DNA of 5,284 nt, taken from the NCBI GenBank assembly GCA_947303905.1, contig CAMYZR010000130.1:1-5284 (forward strand), given 5' to 3'. The stretch is from an uncultured Atopobiaceae bacterium. GTDB taxonomy: Bacteria > Actinomycetota > Coriobacteriia > Coriobacteriales > Atopobiaceae. The notes under the pieces are model-generated. The model saw only the letters and a list, made by a program, of their open reading frames with translations, made no database searches and was not told the DNA's origin. Below, in pieces: positions 1 through 5,197 of the stretch (within the stretch, counting starts at the first letter, position 1; each line of letters starts with the position of its first letter). A program made the translations under genes and the position numbers.

Positions 1-54
1 GAAGCGGCAAAGATGAAGAACGTCGAGCAGGACAAGACTGACGGCCTGATCTAG
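1..54 (+). CDS. 3' end of an unidentified protein-coding gene (partial)
   Basis: Frame 1 from the first base reads 17 sense codons (EAAKMKNVEQDKTDGLI) and stops at TAG 52-54. The residues are mostly charged and helix-compatible, with no recognisable motif, so no function is assigned. It is called coding because the frame is open from the window edge and terminator-like hairpins follow the stop closely. It converges on the minus-strand oxidoreductase operon. The short length means chance cannot be excluded. Confidence 0.55.
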   Translation, partial: EAAKMKNVEQDKTDGLI

Positions 55-62
55 TGGTTTGA

Positions 63-79
63 GGGGATGTGACATCCCC
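63..79 (+). terminator. Short GC-rich hairpin just after the first stop codon
   Basis: GGGGATG (63-69) and CATCCCC (73-79) form a perfect 7-bp stem around a TGA loop, 8 nt after the stop codon at 54. No T-run follows, so alone it would be a weak intrinsic terminator. It may stabilise the 3' end of the transcript or act with the larger hairpin downstream. Confidence 0.4.
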
Positions 80-103
80 CCAGACGATGAGATCATCCAA
101 CAT

Positions 104-135
104 GGCCCCGGAGCGAGCGCTCTGGGGCCGTATTT
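104..135 (+). terminator. Probable intrinsic terminator of the upstream plus-strand gene
   Basis: GGCCCCGGAGCG (104-115) pairs with CGCTCTGGGGCC (118-129) over 12 positions, with one G-T wobble. The innermost pair probably opens to give a four-base loop. The sequence GTATTT follows, a short T-rich tail. A strong GC stem about 50 nt after a stop codon in a convergent gap supports terminator function, although the T-tract is modest. Much the same stem would form on the other strand, so it could also block minus-strand readthrough. Confidence 0.65.
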
Positions 136-141
136 CGATAG

Positions 142-166
142 CCGGGATGCATTCCGGGATAGTTTT
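142..166 (+). terminator. Weak second terminator-like hairpin
   Basis: CCGGGA (142-147) pairs with TTCCGG (152-157) around TGCA, with one G-T wobble. A run of four T follows at 163-166. The stem is short and the T-run is offset by five bases, so this is at best a back-up terminator. The same stretch contains CCGGGAT twice as a direct repeat (142-148, 154-160). Confidence 0.25.
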
Positions 167-183
167 ATGCATGCCTCATTGGC

Positions 184-282
184 AACTTACGCAAATTAGC
201 GCAAATTAGCCATCTAGTGGGCGTCGGGGACTGGTGCGCACGCCCACTAGAGGCCTAACTTACGCAAATTTGCGTAAGTTAG
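184..282. repeat. Long imperfect inverted repeat with a nested perfect 28-bp palindrome
   Basis: Arms 184-224 and 240-280 are inverted copies matching at 36 of 41 positions with no gap, around a 15-nt centre (225-239). The inner 11 bp (CTAGTGGGCGT at 214-224, ACGCCCACTAG at 240-250) and the outer 14 bp (AACTTACGCAAATT at 184-197) are perfect. The five mismatches fall at 198, 202, 205, 210 and 212. The right arm also contains its own perfect palindrome at 255-282: CTAACTTACGCAAA followed by its reverse complement. The left arm carries GCAAATTAGC twice in tandem (191-210). It could be an operator cluster, a miniature mobile or REP-like element, or a structured RNA. I found no copy of the TTACGCAAATT core elsewhere in the window and no coding content here. 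The structure is certain; the function is unknown. Confidence 0.85.
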
Positions 283-359
283 CGTTCTGGTGAGTTGGCG
301 TATACATTCTGGATGTTCAGGATCTCTTGCGAGTCGTCTGGAGATGCGTCCAAGTACAG

Positions 360-397
360 AAAAAGCCCCTCGGCATCCCGCGGGCGCCGAGGGGCTT
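360..397 (-). terminator. Strong intrinsic terminator of the oxidoreductase operon
   Basis: AAGCCCCTCGGC (363-374) and GCCGAGGGGCTT (386-397) are exact inverted copies around an 11-nt loop. Read on the minus strand, the stem is followed by five T (complement of 360-364). It lies 23 bases beyond the gamma subunit stop codon at 421. This is a textbook Rho-independent terminator for leftward transcription. On the plus strand no T-run follows the stem, so it is directional. Confidence 0.93.
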
Positions 398-420
398 GGA
401 CGTGCTGTCAGCAACGAACC

Positions 421-981
421 TTACAGGTCGATGCCCATCTGCAGAGCCTTGCGGTTGGGCTCGAGCAGGTGCTGCTTCTTGGGCGGCACGCACTTGGCCA
501 GTGCCGCGTCGAGCGTCTCGCGCGCGCAGAAGTGCGTCTCGGCCCAGAGCTTGCCAAGGCAGATGATGTTGGCCAGACCCTTGAGGCCAGCCTCCTCGGC
601 CATCTCGGTGGCCTTGAATGCCACGACGTTCACGCCGTCGGCGATGTCGACGCCCTCGGTGCCACTGAGCGCCAGGGTTGTGTCGATGATGATGGTGCCG
701 CCGGGCTGCACGCCGGGACCAAACTTCTCAACGGAAGGCTGGTTCATGGCGATGACGGCCGTGGGCTTGGTAATGAAGGGAGTGCCGATGGCCTCGTCGG
801 AAAGGCTGACGCTGCAGTTGGCGGTGCCACCGCGCATCTCGGGGCCGTAGCTGGGCATCCAGCTCACGTGGCGACCGTCCAGAAGGCCCGTGTTGGCCAT
901 GACCTTGCCGGCAAAGAGCAGGCCCTGCCCGCCGAAGCCGGAGAGCACGCAAAGCAGCTCATGGTTGAAGTCCTCTGCCAT
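421..981 (-). CDS. 2-oxoacid:ferredoxin oxidoreductase, gamma subunit
   Basis: This 186-residue protein is the gamma (domain III-type) subunit of a VOR/KOR-class oxidoreductase, a small Rossmann-like domain that contacts the alpha and beta subunits and, in related enzymes, contributes to CoA handling and complex stability. Diagnostic sequences are SGFGGQGLLFAGKVMA at residues 14-29, the YGPEMRGGTANC segment at 45-56, and the MNQPS segment around 79-83. Length is normal for the family. The start at 981 is chosen over an in-frame upstream ATG at 1125 because family homology begins here, the upstream extension overlaps the beta gene in another frame, and an AAGGAGGA ribosome site lies 6 nt before this ATG. 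The gene begins 2 bp after the beta stop and is last in the operon before a strong terminator. The family is certain; the 2-oxoacid used is not. Confidence 0.93.
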   Translation of the reverse strand: MAEDFNHELLCVLSGFGGQGLLFAGKVMANTGLLDGRHVSWMPSYGPEMRGGTANCSVSLSDEAIGTPFITKPTAVIAMNQPSVEKFGPGVQPGGTIIIDTTLALSGTEGVDIADGVNVVAFKATEMAEEAGLKGLANIICLGKLWAETHFCARETLDAALAKCVPPKKQHLLEPNRKALQMGIDL

Positions 982-983
982 GA

Positions 984-1877
984 CTAGTCCTCCTTCTTCT
1001 GCTGAGCGATGGGGCAGTCCTTGGCGCGCTCGAGCGCGGCCTCGGCAGCGTTGGCAAAGCCGTCCGCGACGACGTCCTTGTACACGCCGAGCGGGTAGTA
1101 CGGCAGCATGTTGTCGCGGAGCCACTGGAAGGCGTCCTGCGGCGTCATGCCCCAGTTGGTCGGGCAGGTGGCCACGACCTCGACCAGGCTGTAGCCGATG
1201 CCGTCGATCTGGTTCTGGAAGGCCTTCTTGATGGCCTTCTTGGCCTGGATGATGTGCGCGCGGCTGTCGCAGGTGACGCGCTCGACGTAGGCGACGCCGT
1301 CGAGGGTGGCGAGCAGCTCGGAGATGCGCACCGGGTAGCCGGCCTTGGAGACGTCACGGCCGTAGGGGCTGGTCTGGGTCACCTGGTTGGGCAGCGAGGT
1401 GGGGGCCATCTGGCCACCGGTCATGCCGTAGATGGCGTTGTTGATGAAGATGACGGTGATCTTCTCGCCACGGGTGGCGGCGTGAACGGTCTCGGCCGTG
1501 CCGATGGAGGCCAGGTCGCCGTCGCCCTGGTAGGCGAACACGACGTTGTCGGGATGCACGCGCTTGACGCCGGTGGCCACCGCGGGAGCGCGGCCGTGCG
1601 CGGCCTCGATCATGTCGCAGTTGAAGAAGTCATAGCACATGACGGAGCAGCCGACGGGCGCGACGCCCACGGTCTTGCCCTCGATGCCCAGCTCGTCGAT
1701 GCACTCGGCAACCAGGCGGTTGACGATGCCGTGGGTGCAGCCCGGGCAGTAGTTGAAGATGGCGTCAGTGAGTGCGTGCGGGCGAGCGCTCTTGATGACC
1801 TCACCCTCGGCAATCTGCGAGCCGATGCGCTCGACCTGGTAGTCGGGCAACGTGACGGGAGTGGCGGTGTTTGCCAT
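984..1877 (-). CDS. 2-oxoacid:ferredoxin oxidoreductase, beta subunit (thiamine diphosphate-binding)
   Basis: This 297-residue protein is the catalytic beta subunit, which binds thiamine diphosphate and a proximal [4Fe-4S] cluster and passes electrons from the decarboxylated intermediate towards ferredoxin. CPGCTHG at residues 44-50 provides the CxxC cluster pair. GCSVMC at 76-81 and Cys238 in the TCPTNWG segment are the likely further ligand regions. The GDGD motif (118-121) with NNAIYGMTGGQ (146-156) is the classical Mg-thiamine diphosphate signature. The start at 1877 is one base after the alpha stop and is preceded by AGGGGTGA at good spacing. Longer in-frame readings from 2291 translate the alpha gene in the wrong frame and are rejected. 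The CPTNW ending is seen in VOR/KOR-type rather than classical pyruvate enzymes, so 2-oxoisovalerate or 2-oxoglutarate is the likelier substrate. I cannot choose between them. Confidence 0.94.
   Translation of the reverse strand: MANTATPVTLPDYQVERIGSQIAEGEVIKSARPHALTDAIFNYCPGCTHGIVNRLVAECIDELGIEGKTVGVAPVGCSVMCYDFFNCDMIEAAHGRAPAVATGVKRVHPDNVVFAYQGDGDLASIGTAETVHAATRGEKITVIFINNAIYGMTGGQMAPTSLPNQVTQTSPYGRDVSKAGYPVRISELLATLDGVAYVERVTCDSRAHIIQAKKAIKKAFQNQIDGIGYSLVEVVATCPTNWGMTPQDAFQWLRDNMLPYYPLGVYKDVVADGFANAAEAALERAKDCPIAQQKKED
988..995 (-). promoter_or_regulatory. Shine-Dalgarno site of the gamma subunit, embedded in the beta gene
   Basis: AAGGAGGA on the minus strand lies 6 nt before the gamma ATG at 981. 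The same bases encode the final Lys-Glu-Asp of beta, so ribosomes finishing beta arrive on the gamma initiation site. This fixes the gamma start and suggests translational coupling. Confidence 0.85.
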
Positions 1878-1878
1878 G

Positions 1879-3054
1879 CTACTCACCCCTTTCGTAAGTG
1901 CTCTTGCGATGCTTGGGATGCGGGAGCACCGAGGCGGCGGCTGCGGCGCCGGCGGACTTTGCCACCGGCTTGCCCTCGGCGAGGTTCTCGATCTGCTCGA
2001 GGACCTCCTCAGGCGTCGGGAGCACGCCACCGGTGCGGCCGTAGAAGTCCACGCTGGCGCGACCGGCAACGGCCAGGCGCACGTCGTCGACCATCTGGCC
2101 CATGTTGAGCTCGACGGACAGGAAGCTCTTGGCGCCGTTGTCGATGACCTCGTCGATGGCGTTGGTCGGGAACGGCCACAGGGTGATGGGGCGCAGCAGG
2201 CCGGCCTTGATGCCCTTGGCACGTGCGTCACGAACGGCGGTGCGGGCGATGCGGGAAGCGGCGCCAAAGGCCACGACCACGATCTCGGCATCGTCGCACA
2301 TCATCATCTCTTGGCGCTGGTGCTTGGCCTTGATCTCCTCGTAGCGCTCGAAGCGCTCGCGGTTGGTGTCCTCGAGCTTCTCGGGGGAGAGGTACAGCGA
2401 GTTGACCACGTTGTGAGCGCGCTCGCCCTTGTGGCCGGAGGTGGCCCAGGGCTTGTTGGGCAGCGTCTTGGGGTCGCGTGCGGGCGGCAGGCTGACGGGC
2501 TCCATCATCTGGCCGATCATGCCGTCGGCGAGGATCATCGCGGGGGTGCGGTACTCGTCGGCGAGGTCGAAGGCCAGGTAGATGAGGTCGGCCATCTCTT
2601 GCACGGTGGACGGAGCCAGCACGGGCATGAAATAGTCGCCGTGACCGAGCGCACGGGTGGCCTGGAAGTAGTCGGACTGCGACGGCTGGATGCCGCCCAG
2701 ACCGGGGCCGCCACACATGACGTTGACGATGACGCCGGGGACGTCAGCGCCGGCCATGTAGGAGACGCCCTCGCTCTTGAGGGAGACGCCGGGCGAGCTG
2801 GAGCTGGTCATGACGCGGGCGCCAGCGGCAGCGGCGCCGTAGACCATGTTGATGGCCGCGACCTCGCTCTCGGCCTGCAGGAAGGTACCGCCGATCTTGG
2901 GCAGGACCTTGGCCATGTAGGCGGCAAGCTCGGTCTGCGGGGTGATGGGGTAGCCAAAGAAGAACCGGCAGCCGGCGCGCATGGCGGCCTCTGCCAGCAC
3001 CTCGTTACCCTTCATGAGCACGCGCTCGGGTGCGTTCTGGGTGTTGTCAGCCAT
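1879..3054 (-). CDS. vorB: 2-oxoacid:ferredoxin oxidoreductase, alpha subunit (VorB family)
   Basis: This 391-residue protein is the alpha subunit (domains I and II), which builds the substrate pocket beside the thiamine diphosphate of beta. It matches the family called 3-methyl-2-oxobutanoate dehydrogenase subunit VorB. LMKGNEVLAEAA at residues 13-24 opens the domain. GYPITPQTE (34-42) is the diagnostic loop, AESEVAAINMVYGAAAAGAR (61-80) carries the conserved Glu region, and TSSSSPG (83-89) and CGGPGLGG (114-121) follow. The second domain runs from about 255 (EIVVVAFGAASR) to GQMVDDV (319-325). The last 30 or so residues form an Ala- and Lys-rich tail after the usual end of the fold. The start directly abuts the ferredoxin stop (AAATAGATG), with GGTGGTG upstream inside the ferredoxin gene. 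In bacteria this group is often annotated either as a branched-chain 2-oxoacid or a 2-oxoglutarate enzyme, so the substrate stays open. Confidence 0.94.
   Translation of the reverse strand: MADNTQNAPERVLMKGNEVLAEAAMRAGCRFFFGYPITPQTELAAYMAKVLPKIGGTFLQAESEVAAINMVYGAAAAGARVMTSSSSPGVSLKSEGVSYMAGADVPGVIVNVMCGGPGLGGIQPSQSDYFQATRALGHGDYFMPVLAPSTVQEMADLIYLAFDLADEYRTPAMILADGMIGQMMEPVSLPPARDPKTLPNKPWATSGHKGERAHNVVNSLYLSPEKLEDTNRERFERYEEIKAKHQRQEMMMCDDAEIVVVAFGAASRIARTAVRDARAKGIKAGLLRPITLWPFPTNAIDEVIDNGAKSFLSVELNMGQMVDDVRLAVAGRASVDFYGRTGGVLPTPEEVLEQIENLAEGKPVAKSAGAAAAASVLPHPKHRKSTYERGE
1883..1890 (-). promoter_or_regulatory. Shine-Dalgarno site of the beta subunit, embedded in the alpha gene
   Basis: AGGGGTGA on the minus strand ends 5 nt before the beta ATG at 1877. 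It lies in the last alpha codons, which encode Arg-Gly-Glu before TAG. Only one base separates the alpha stop from the beta start, so coupled translation is expected. Confidence 0.8.
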
Positions 3055-3261
3055 CTATTTCACCACCGTAATCGCAACGTCGGGACAGGTGATGAAGCAC
3101 GTGGAGCAACCGATGCAGTTGTCGGGGTCCACAAGCTTCGCGGGGTGGTAACCCTTGGGAGTGATGCGGTCGGCATCAAGGGCGAGCACTCCCTTCGGAC
3201 AGGCGCTCACGCAGAGGCCGCAGCCCTTGCAGTGCACGTCGTCAACGATGATACGAGCCAT
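3055..3261 (-). CDS. 2x[4Fe-4S] ferredoxin-type delta subunit of the oxidoreductase
   Basis: A 68-residue bacterial-type ferredoxin subunit that carries electrons from the beta-subunit cluster to free ferredoxin. It shows two complete CxxCxxCxxxCP motifs: Cys11, 14, 17 and 21, and Cys49, 52, 55 and 59. All eight ligands are present, so two [4Fe-4S] clusters are predicted. The insert between the motifs (about residues 27-46, including KGYHPAKLVDPDNC) is of the kind seen in VOR/KOR delta subunits. An ATG at 3318 would add 19 unrelated residues. The start at 3261 is preferred because AGGAAGGA lies 7 nt upstream and family homology begins with MARIIVDD. It is the first of the four enzyme genes, giving the order delta-alpha-beta-gamma familiar from KOR-type operons. 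Confidence 0.93.
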   Translation of the reverse strand: MARIIVDDVHCKGCGLCVSACPKGVLALDADRITPKGYHPAKLVDPDNCIGCSTCFITCPDVAITVVK

Positions 3262-3268
3262 ACGCGAT

Positions 3269-3276
3269 TCCTTCCT
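3269..3276 (-). promoter_or_regulatory. Shine-Dalgarno site deciding the ferredoxin start
   Basis: AGGAAGGA on the minus strand sits 7 nt before the ATG at 3261. The alternative upstream ATG at 3318 has no comparable site and lies in the spacer after the preceding gene. I saw no convincing -35/-10 pair in 3262-3342, so the enzyme genes may depend on readthrough from the ATPase gene or on a non-consensus promoter. Confidence 0.8.
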
Positions 3277-3342
3277 CTCCGTTGGAACCGATAGAACATA
3301 GGGTGGAGCGTGGGGCAAGCCCGCGCGCTTCAGTCACCAAAC

Positions 3343-3362
3343 TGCCCTACGCCAGTAGGGCA
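3343..3362 (-). terminator. Perfect hairpin between the ATPase gene and the ferredoxin gene
   Basis: TGCCCTAC (3343-3350) and GTAGGGCA (3355-3362) form an exact 8-bp stem with a four-base loop. It begins four bases after the ATPase stop codon (3369-3367). On the minus strand it is followed by GTTTGG, a poor T-tract. It could be a leaky terminator that lowers expression of the enzyme genes, a processing site or 3' stabiliser, or an operator for a dimeric repressor. Confidence 0.5.
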
Positions 3363-3366
3363 AGGA

Positions 3367-4140
3367 CTAATTATCCCATGGTGTGCGTACAAATCTAGGC
3401 ATCTGAACAAAGGGTTCATGGTCTGACGTGACATCTGTTAACGCCTCGGTAACTGCAGCGGGGACAATGGTGGGGAGATTGTGTGCTGAACCCATTGCAT
3501 TAGCCCCCGTAGCCACGGCGGGCACCACGGTTGCGACCACCGGCAGACCCAGAAGCGCGGCAGTCTCGGCGGCAAAGGCGCGGCCGTGGCGGACGTGCTC
3601 TGCGGTGGTCTCGTTGCCCAGGTTGGAGGCGTTAAGCACGCCGTCGGCCTTGAGGTGGGCGTGCCACTCGATGTCAGGCAGCATGGCCGCGGCCTCGGCG
3701 GGCTCGGTGGTGAGGCTGCGGTAGGCGCTCACCACGTACAGAACGCGCGCTGCGGCAGCGTCGAGGCGCGCCGCCCACCGTCCGATGGTGGTGGCGCCAT
3801 CGTCGTCTCCGCCCACGTCAATGACCAGGCGCTTGGTTGCCGACCCTGCGGTCTGCTCGATGACGGCGTCGAGCTCGCCGGTCAGGCTTGGGGTGTCGAG
3901 CGTGGTGCGTGCCAGCACCGGCGCGATGAGCCGGATGCCGGAGGCTTCTAGGAGCTCGGGGTAGTCGCTCGAGCGGAAGTAGGGGTTGACCACATCGAGG
4001 TCGGCCAGGGTGACCTCAAAGCCCTCGTCTGCCAGCGCCACCGCAAGACCCAACGCGATGTTGGTCTTGCCGACGCCCGCGTGACCCACCAGTACGGTGA
4101 TGGGGGAGTCAAACACCTCTGCCAGGGATGCGGTTTGCAT
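3367..4140 (-). CDS. MinD/ParA/CobQ-like P-loop ATPase linked to the oxidoreductase
   Basis: A 257-residue soluble P-loop NTPase of the SIMIBI (MinD/ParA/CobQ) type. Walker A is GHAGVGKTN (residues 19-27), without the extra signature lysine of MinD-type KGGVGKT loops. ADLDVVNPYFRS (46-57) looks like the switch I region, VIDVGGDDDG (106-115) is the Walker B/switch II region, and LNASNLGNETT (169-179) is a probable base-recognition segment. It has no cysteine, arguing against an Mrp/NBP35-like Fe-S carrier role, and no amphipathic C-terminal membrane helix typical of MinD. The start at 4140 is chosen over ATG 4224 because AAAGGA lies 6 nt upstream and the first 28 residues of the longer form look non-conserved. 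It precedes the enzyme genes on the same strand with a 105-bp gap, suggesting co-expression and a role in assembly, maturation or regulation. That role is inference; such proteins are often misnamed cobyrinic acid synthase. Confidence 0.85.
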   Translation of the reverse strand: MQTASLAEVFDSPITVLVGHAGVGKTNIALGLAVALADEGFEVTLADLDVVNPYFRSSDYPELLEASGIRLIAPVLARTTLDTPSLTGELDAVIEQTAGSATKRLVIDVGGDDDGATTIGRWAARLDAAAARVLYVVSAYRSLTTEPAEAAAMLPDIEWHAHLKADGVLNASNLGNETTAEHVRHGRAFAAETAALLGLPVVATVVPAVATGANAMGSAHNLPTIVPAAVTEALTDVTSDHEPFVQMPRFVRTPWDN

Positions 4141-4312
4141 CGCTTGTCCTTTCGTCGATGTCGGAGACGACGCACCTCTCAAGGCCTCGTTCCATTCGGC
4201 AGGGACAACGGTAGCACTAATCATCTTTTGGGAAGCAAGGGAAGAGAGTCTTTACGATTCTGATACGCTGGTGAAGCATTCCATTAGCCCATCCCGCATG
4301 ATTGGACGCATC
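4141..4312. other. Divergent intergenic region expected to hold both promoters
   Basis: The ATPase gene leaves leftward from 4140 and the lipoprotein gene rightward from 4313, so leftward and rightward promoters should lie in these 172 bases. I see no pair of consensus -35/-10 boxes on either strand. Partial matches, such as TACGAT near 4252 for the rightward direction, are too weak to call. No clear operator palindrome or riboswitch-like structure was recognised. Confidence 0.4.
4147..4152 (-). promoter_or_regulatory. Shine-Dalgarno site deciding the ATPase start
   Basis: AAAGGA on the minus strand lies 6 nt before the ATG at 4140. No similar site precedes the ATG at 4224, so the shorter protein is preferred. 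Confidence 0.65.
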
Positions 4313-5167
4313 ATGAAGAAGACCTTGCTCGCACCGTTGTTCTCGATCGCACTCGCACTCTTTCTCGTGGGATGCGGTGCGTCCGCGAGCAAGCCTGCGA
4401 CCGATGCGGCAGACGAGGCCCAAAGCGCGACGACGGCCGATAGCGAGCAGGCCACCGAGGAGGAGCCGGAGGAGGCGCCCGAGGAGGAGTCCGAGTTCGT
4501 ACCTGAGTCGGAGGAGCAGGAGGAGCTCATGGACCTGATCGAGTCGCGTGGGAGCGAGGACTCGTCGGACGAGGAGTTCGAGCTGGTCGACGATGACAAG
4601 CCCTACGAGCGCGGCGTCGTCGATGGCGATACGTACCGCAGCGAGTTCTACGGTTTTTCCTACACGCTTCCCGAGGGATTCAGGTTCTCCAGCGATGACG
4701 AGATGGTCGAGTTGTTTGACGAGCCCGCCGACCTCTACTCGGACGAGGGGATTGCCGAGCGTCTCGGCGATGGGTCCTCATCCAGCGACACCATGTACTG
4801 TGATGCGTATGCGCAGCGCAGCGATGGCGACAACGTGATGTTCGTCACTTGGAAGGCACCTACGTACATGACCTTCACCTATTCTGCAGTGACTGCCACC
4901 GACACAAGAGACGATTATGTGAAGCAGTACAACGAGCCGTCCGAGGATTCGGACGAGGAGTTCGAGGCGACTGCCACGACCGTCGATGTGGGCGGCGAGG
5001 AGTGGCCGGCGATGGACCTCACGAGGACCAGCAAGAGCGACGGCAGCGTGCTGTACCAGCGACATGTCTTCGTGAAGCGTGGCTTCTACTACTGCTTCAT
5101 CTACATGAGCAGCAGCGATAAAGCTCACCTCGACGAGATGGCCGCGGGCCTGTCCTCGCTCTCATAG
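4313..5167 (+). CDS. Secreted lipoprotein with acidic linker, unknown function
   Basis: A 284-residue predicted lipoprotein. Residues 1-20 form a signal peptide: MKK, a hydrophobic core, then the lipobox LVGC with Cys21 as the lipidated residue. Residues 22-30 are a small-residue spacer, and about 31-97 form a very acidic Glu/Asp/Ser-rich segment, probably disordered and holding the domain off the membrane. Residues 98-284 look like one folded domain, starting near RSEFYGFSYTLPEGFRF (109-125) and ending in a helix after FYYCFIYMSSSDK (258-270). Cys163 and Cys261 could form a disulfide. The YGFSY-x-LPEGF opening and strand-rich pattern recall PsbP/DUF1795-like extracellular domains, but that is only a resemblance. 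The start at 4313 gives a normal signal peptide. ATG 4298, five codons earlier, is also possible, and neither has a strong ribosome site. It is divergent from the oxidoreductase operon, so no functional link is implied. Confidence 0.85.
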   Translation: MKKTLLAPLFSIALALFLVGCGASASKPATDAADEAQSATTADSEQATEEEPEEAPEEESEFVPESEEQEELMDLIESRGSEDSSDEEFELVDDDKPYERGVVDGDTYRSEFYGFSYTLPEGFRFSSDDEMVELFDEPADLYSDEGIAERLGDGSSSSDTMYCDAYAQRSDGDNVMFVTWKAPTYMTFTYSAVTATDTRDDYVKQYNEPSEDSDEEFEATATTVDVGGEEWPAMDLTRTSKSDGSVLYQRHVFVKRGFYYCFIYMSSSDKAHLDEMAAGLSSLS

Positions 5168-5197
5168 GCTGCCAGCCACCTCCCCTGCAACGGGTGG

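Noticed and set aside
191..210. CRISPR-like repeat
   Set aside because: There are only two adjacent 10-bp units without spacers, embedded in a larger inverted repeat.
184..282. Complete insertion sequence or transposon
   Set aside because: No transposase is present and there is no room for one. Only a non-autonomous element could fit, and I could not confirm flanking target duplications.
295..987. Overlapping plus-strand frames (290-850 and 295-987) opposite the gamma subunit
   Set aside because: Both run through the operon terminator and antisense to gamma, with no motif and no ribosome site.
982..1125. A 48-residue N-terminal extension of the gamma subunit
   Set aside because: It overlaps the beta gene out of frame and is Arg-rich nonsense. 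The ATG at 981 has an AAGGAGGA site.
1254..2108. A 284-codon plus-strand frame opposite the beta subunit
   Set aside because: It is an antisense shadow of a gene with clear thiamine diphosphate and cluster motifs. The product is repetitive Gly/Asp/Val with no family signature.
1878..2291. A long N-terminal extension of the beta subunit
   Set aside because: This part translates the alpha gene in the wrong frame into Arg/Pro/Ser-rich sequence. The true start at 1877 has a good ribosome site and matches family length.
1852..3294. A 480-codon open frame on the plus strand opposite the alpha and ferredoxin genes
   Set aside because: It is exactly antisense to well-conserved genes, its product is low-complexity Gly/His/Val/Asp-rich with no recognisable motif, and such frames arise from GC-biased third positions.
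3262..3342. Promoter for the ferredoxin gene
   Set aside because: TTGCCC and TATGTT are present on the minus strand but only 12 bp apart. No pair with 16-18 bp spacing was found.
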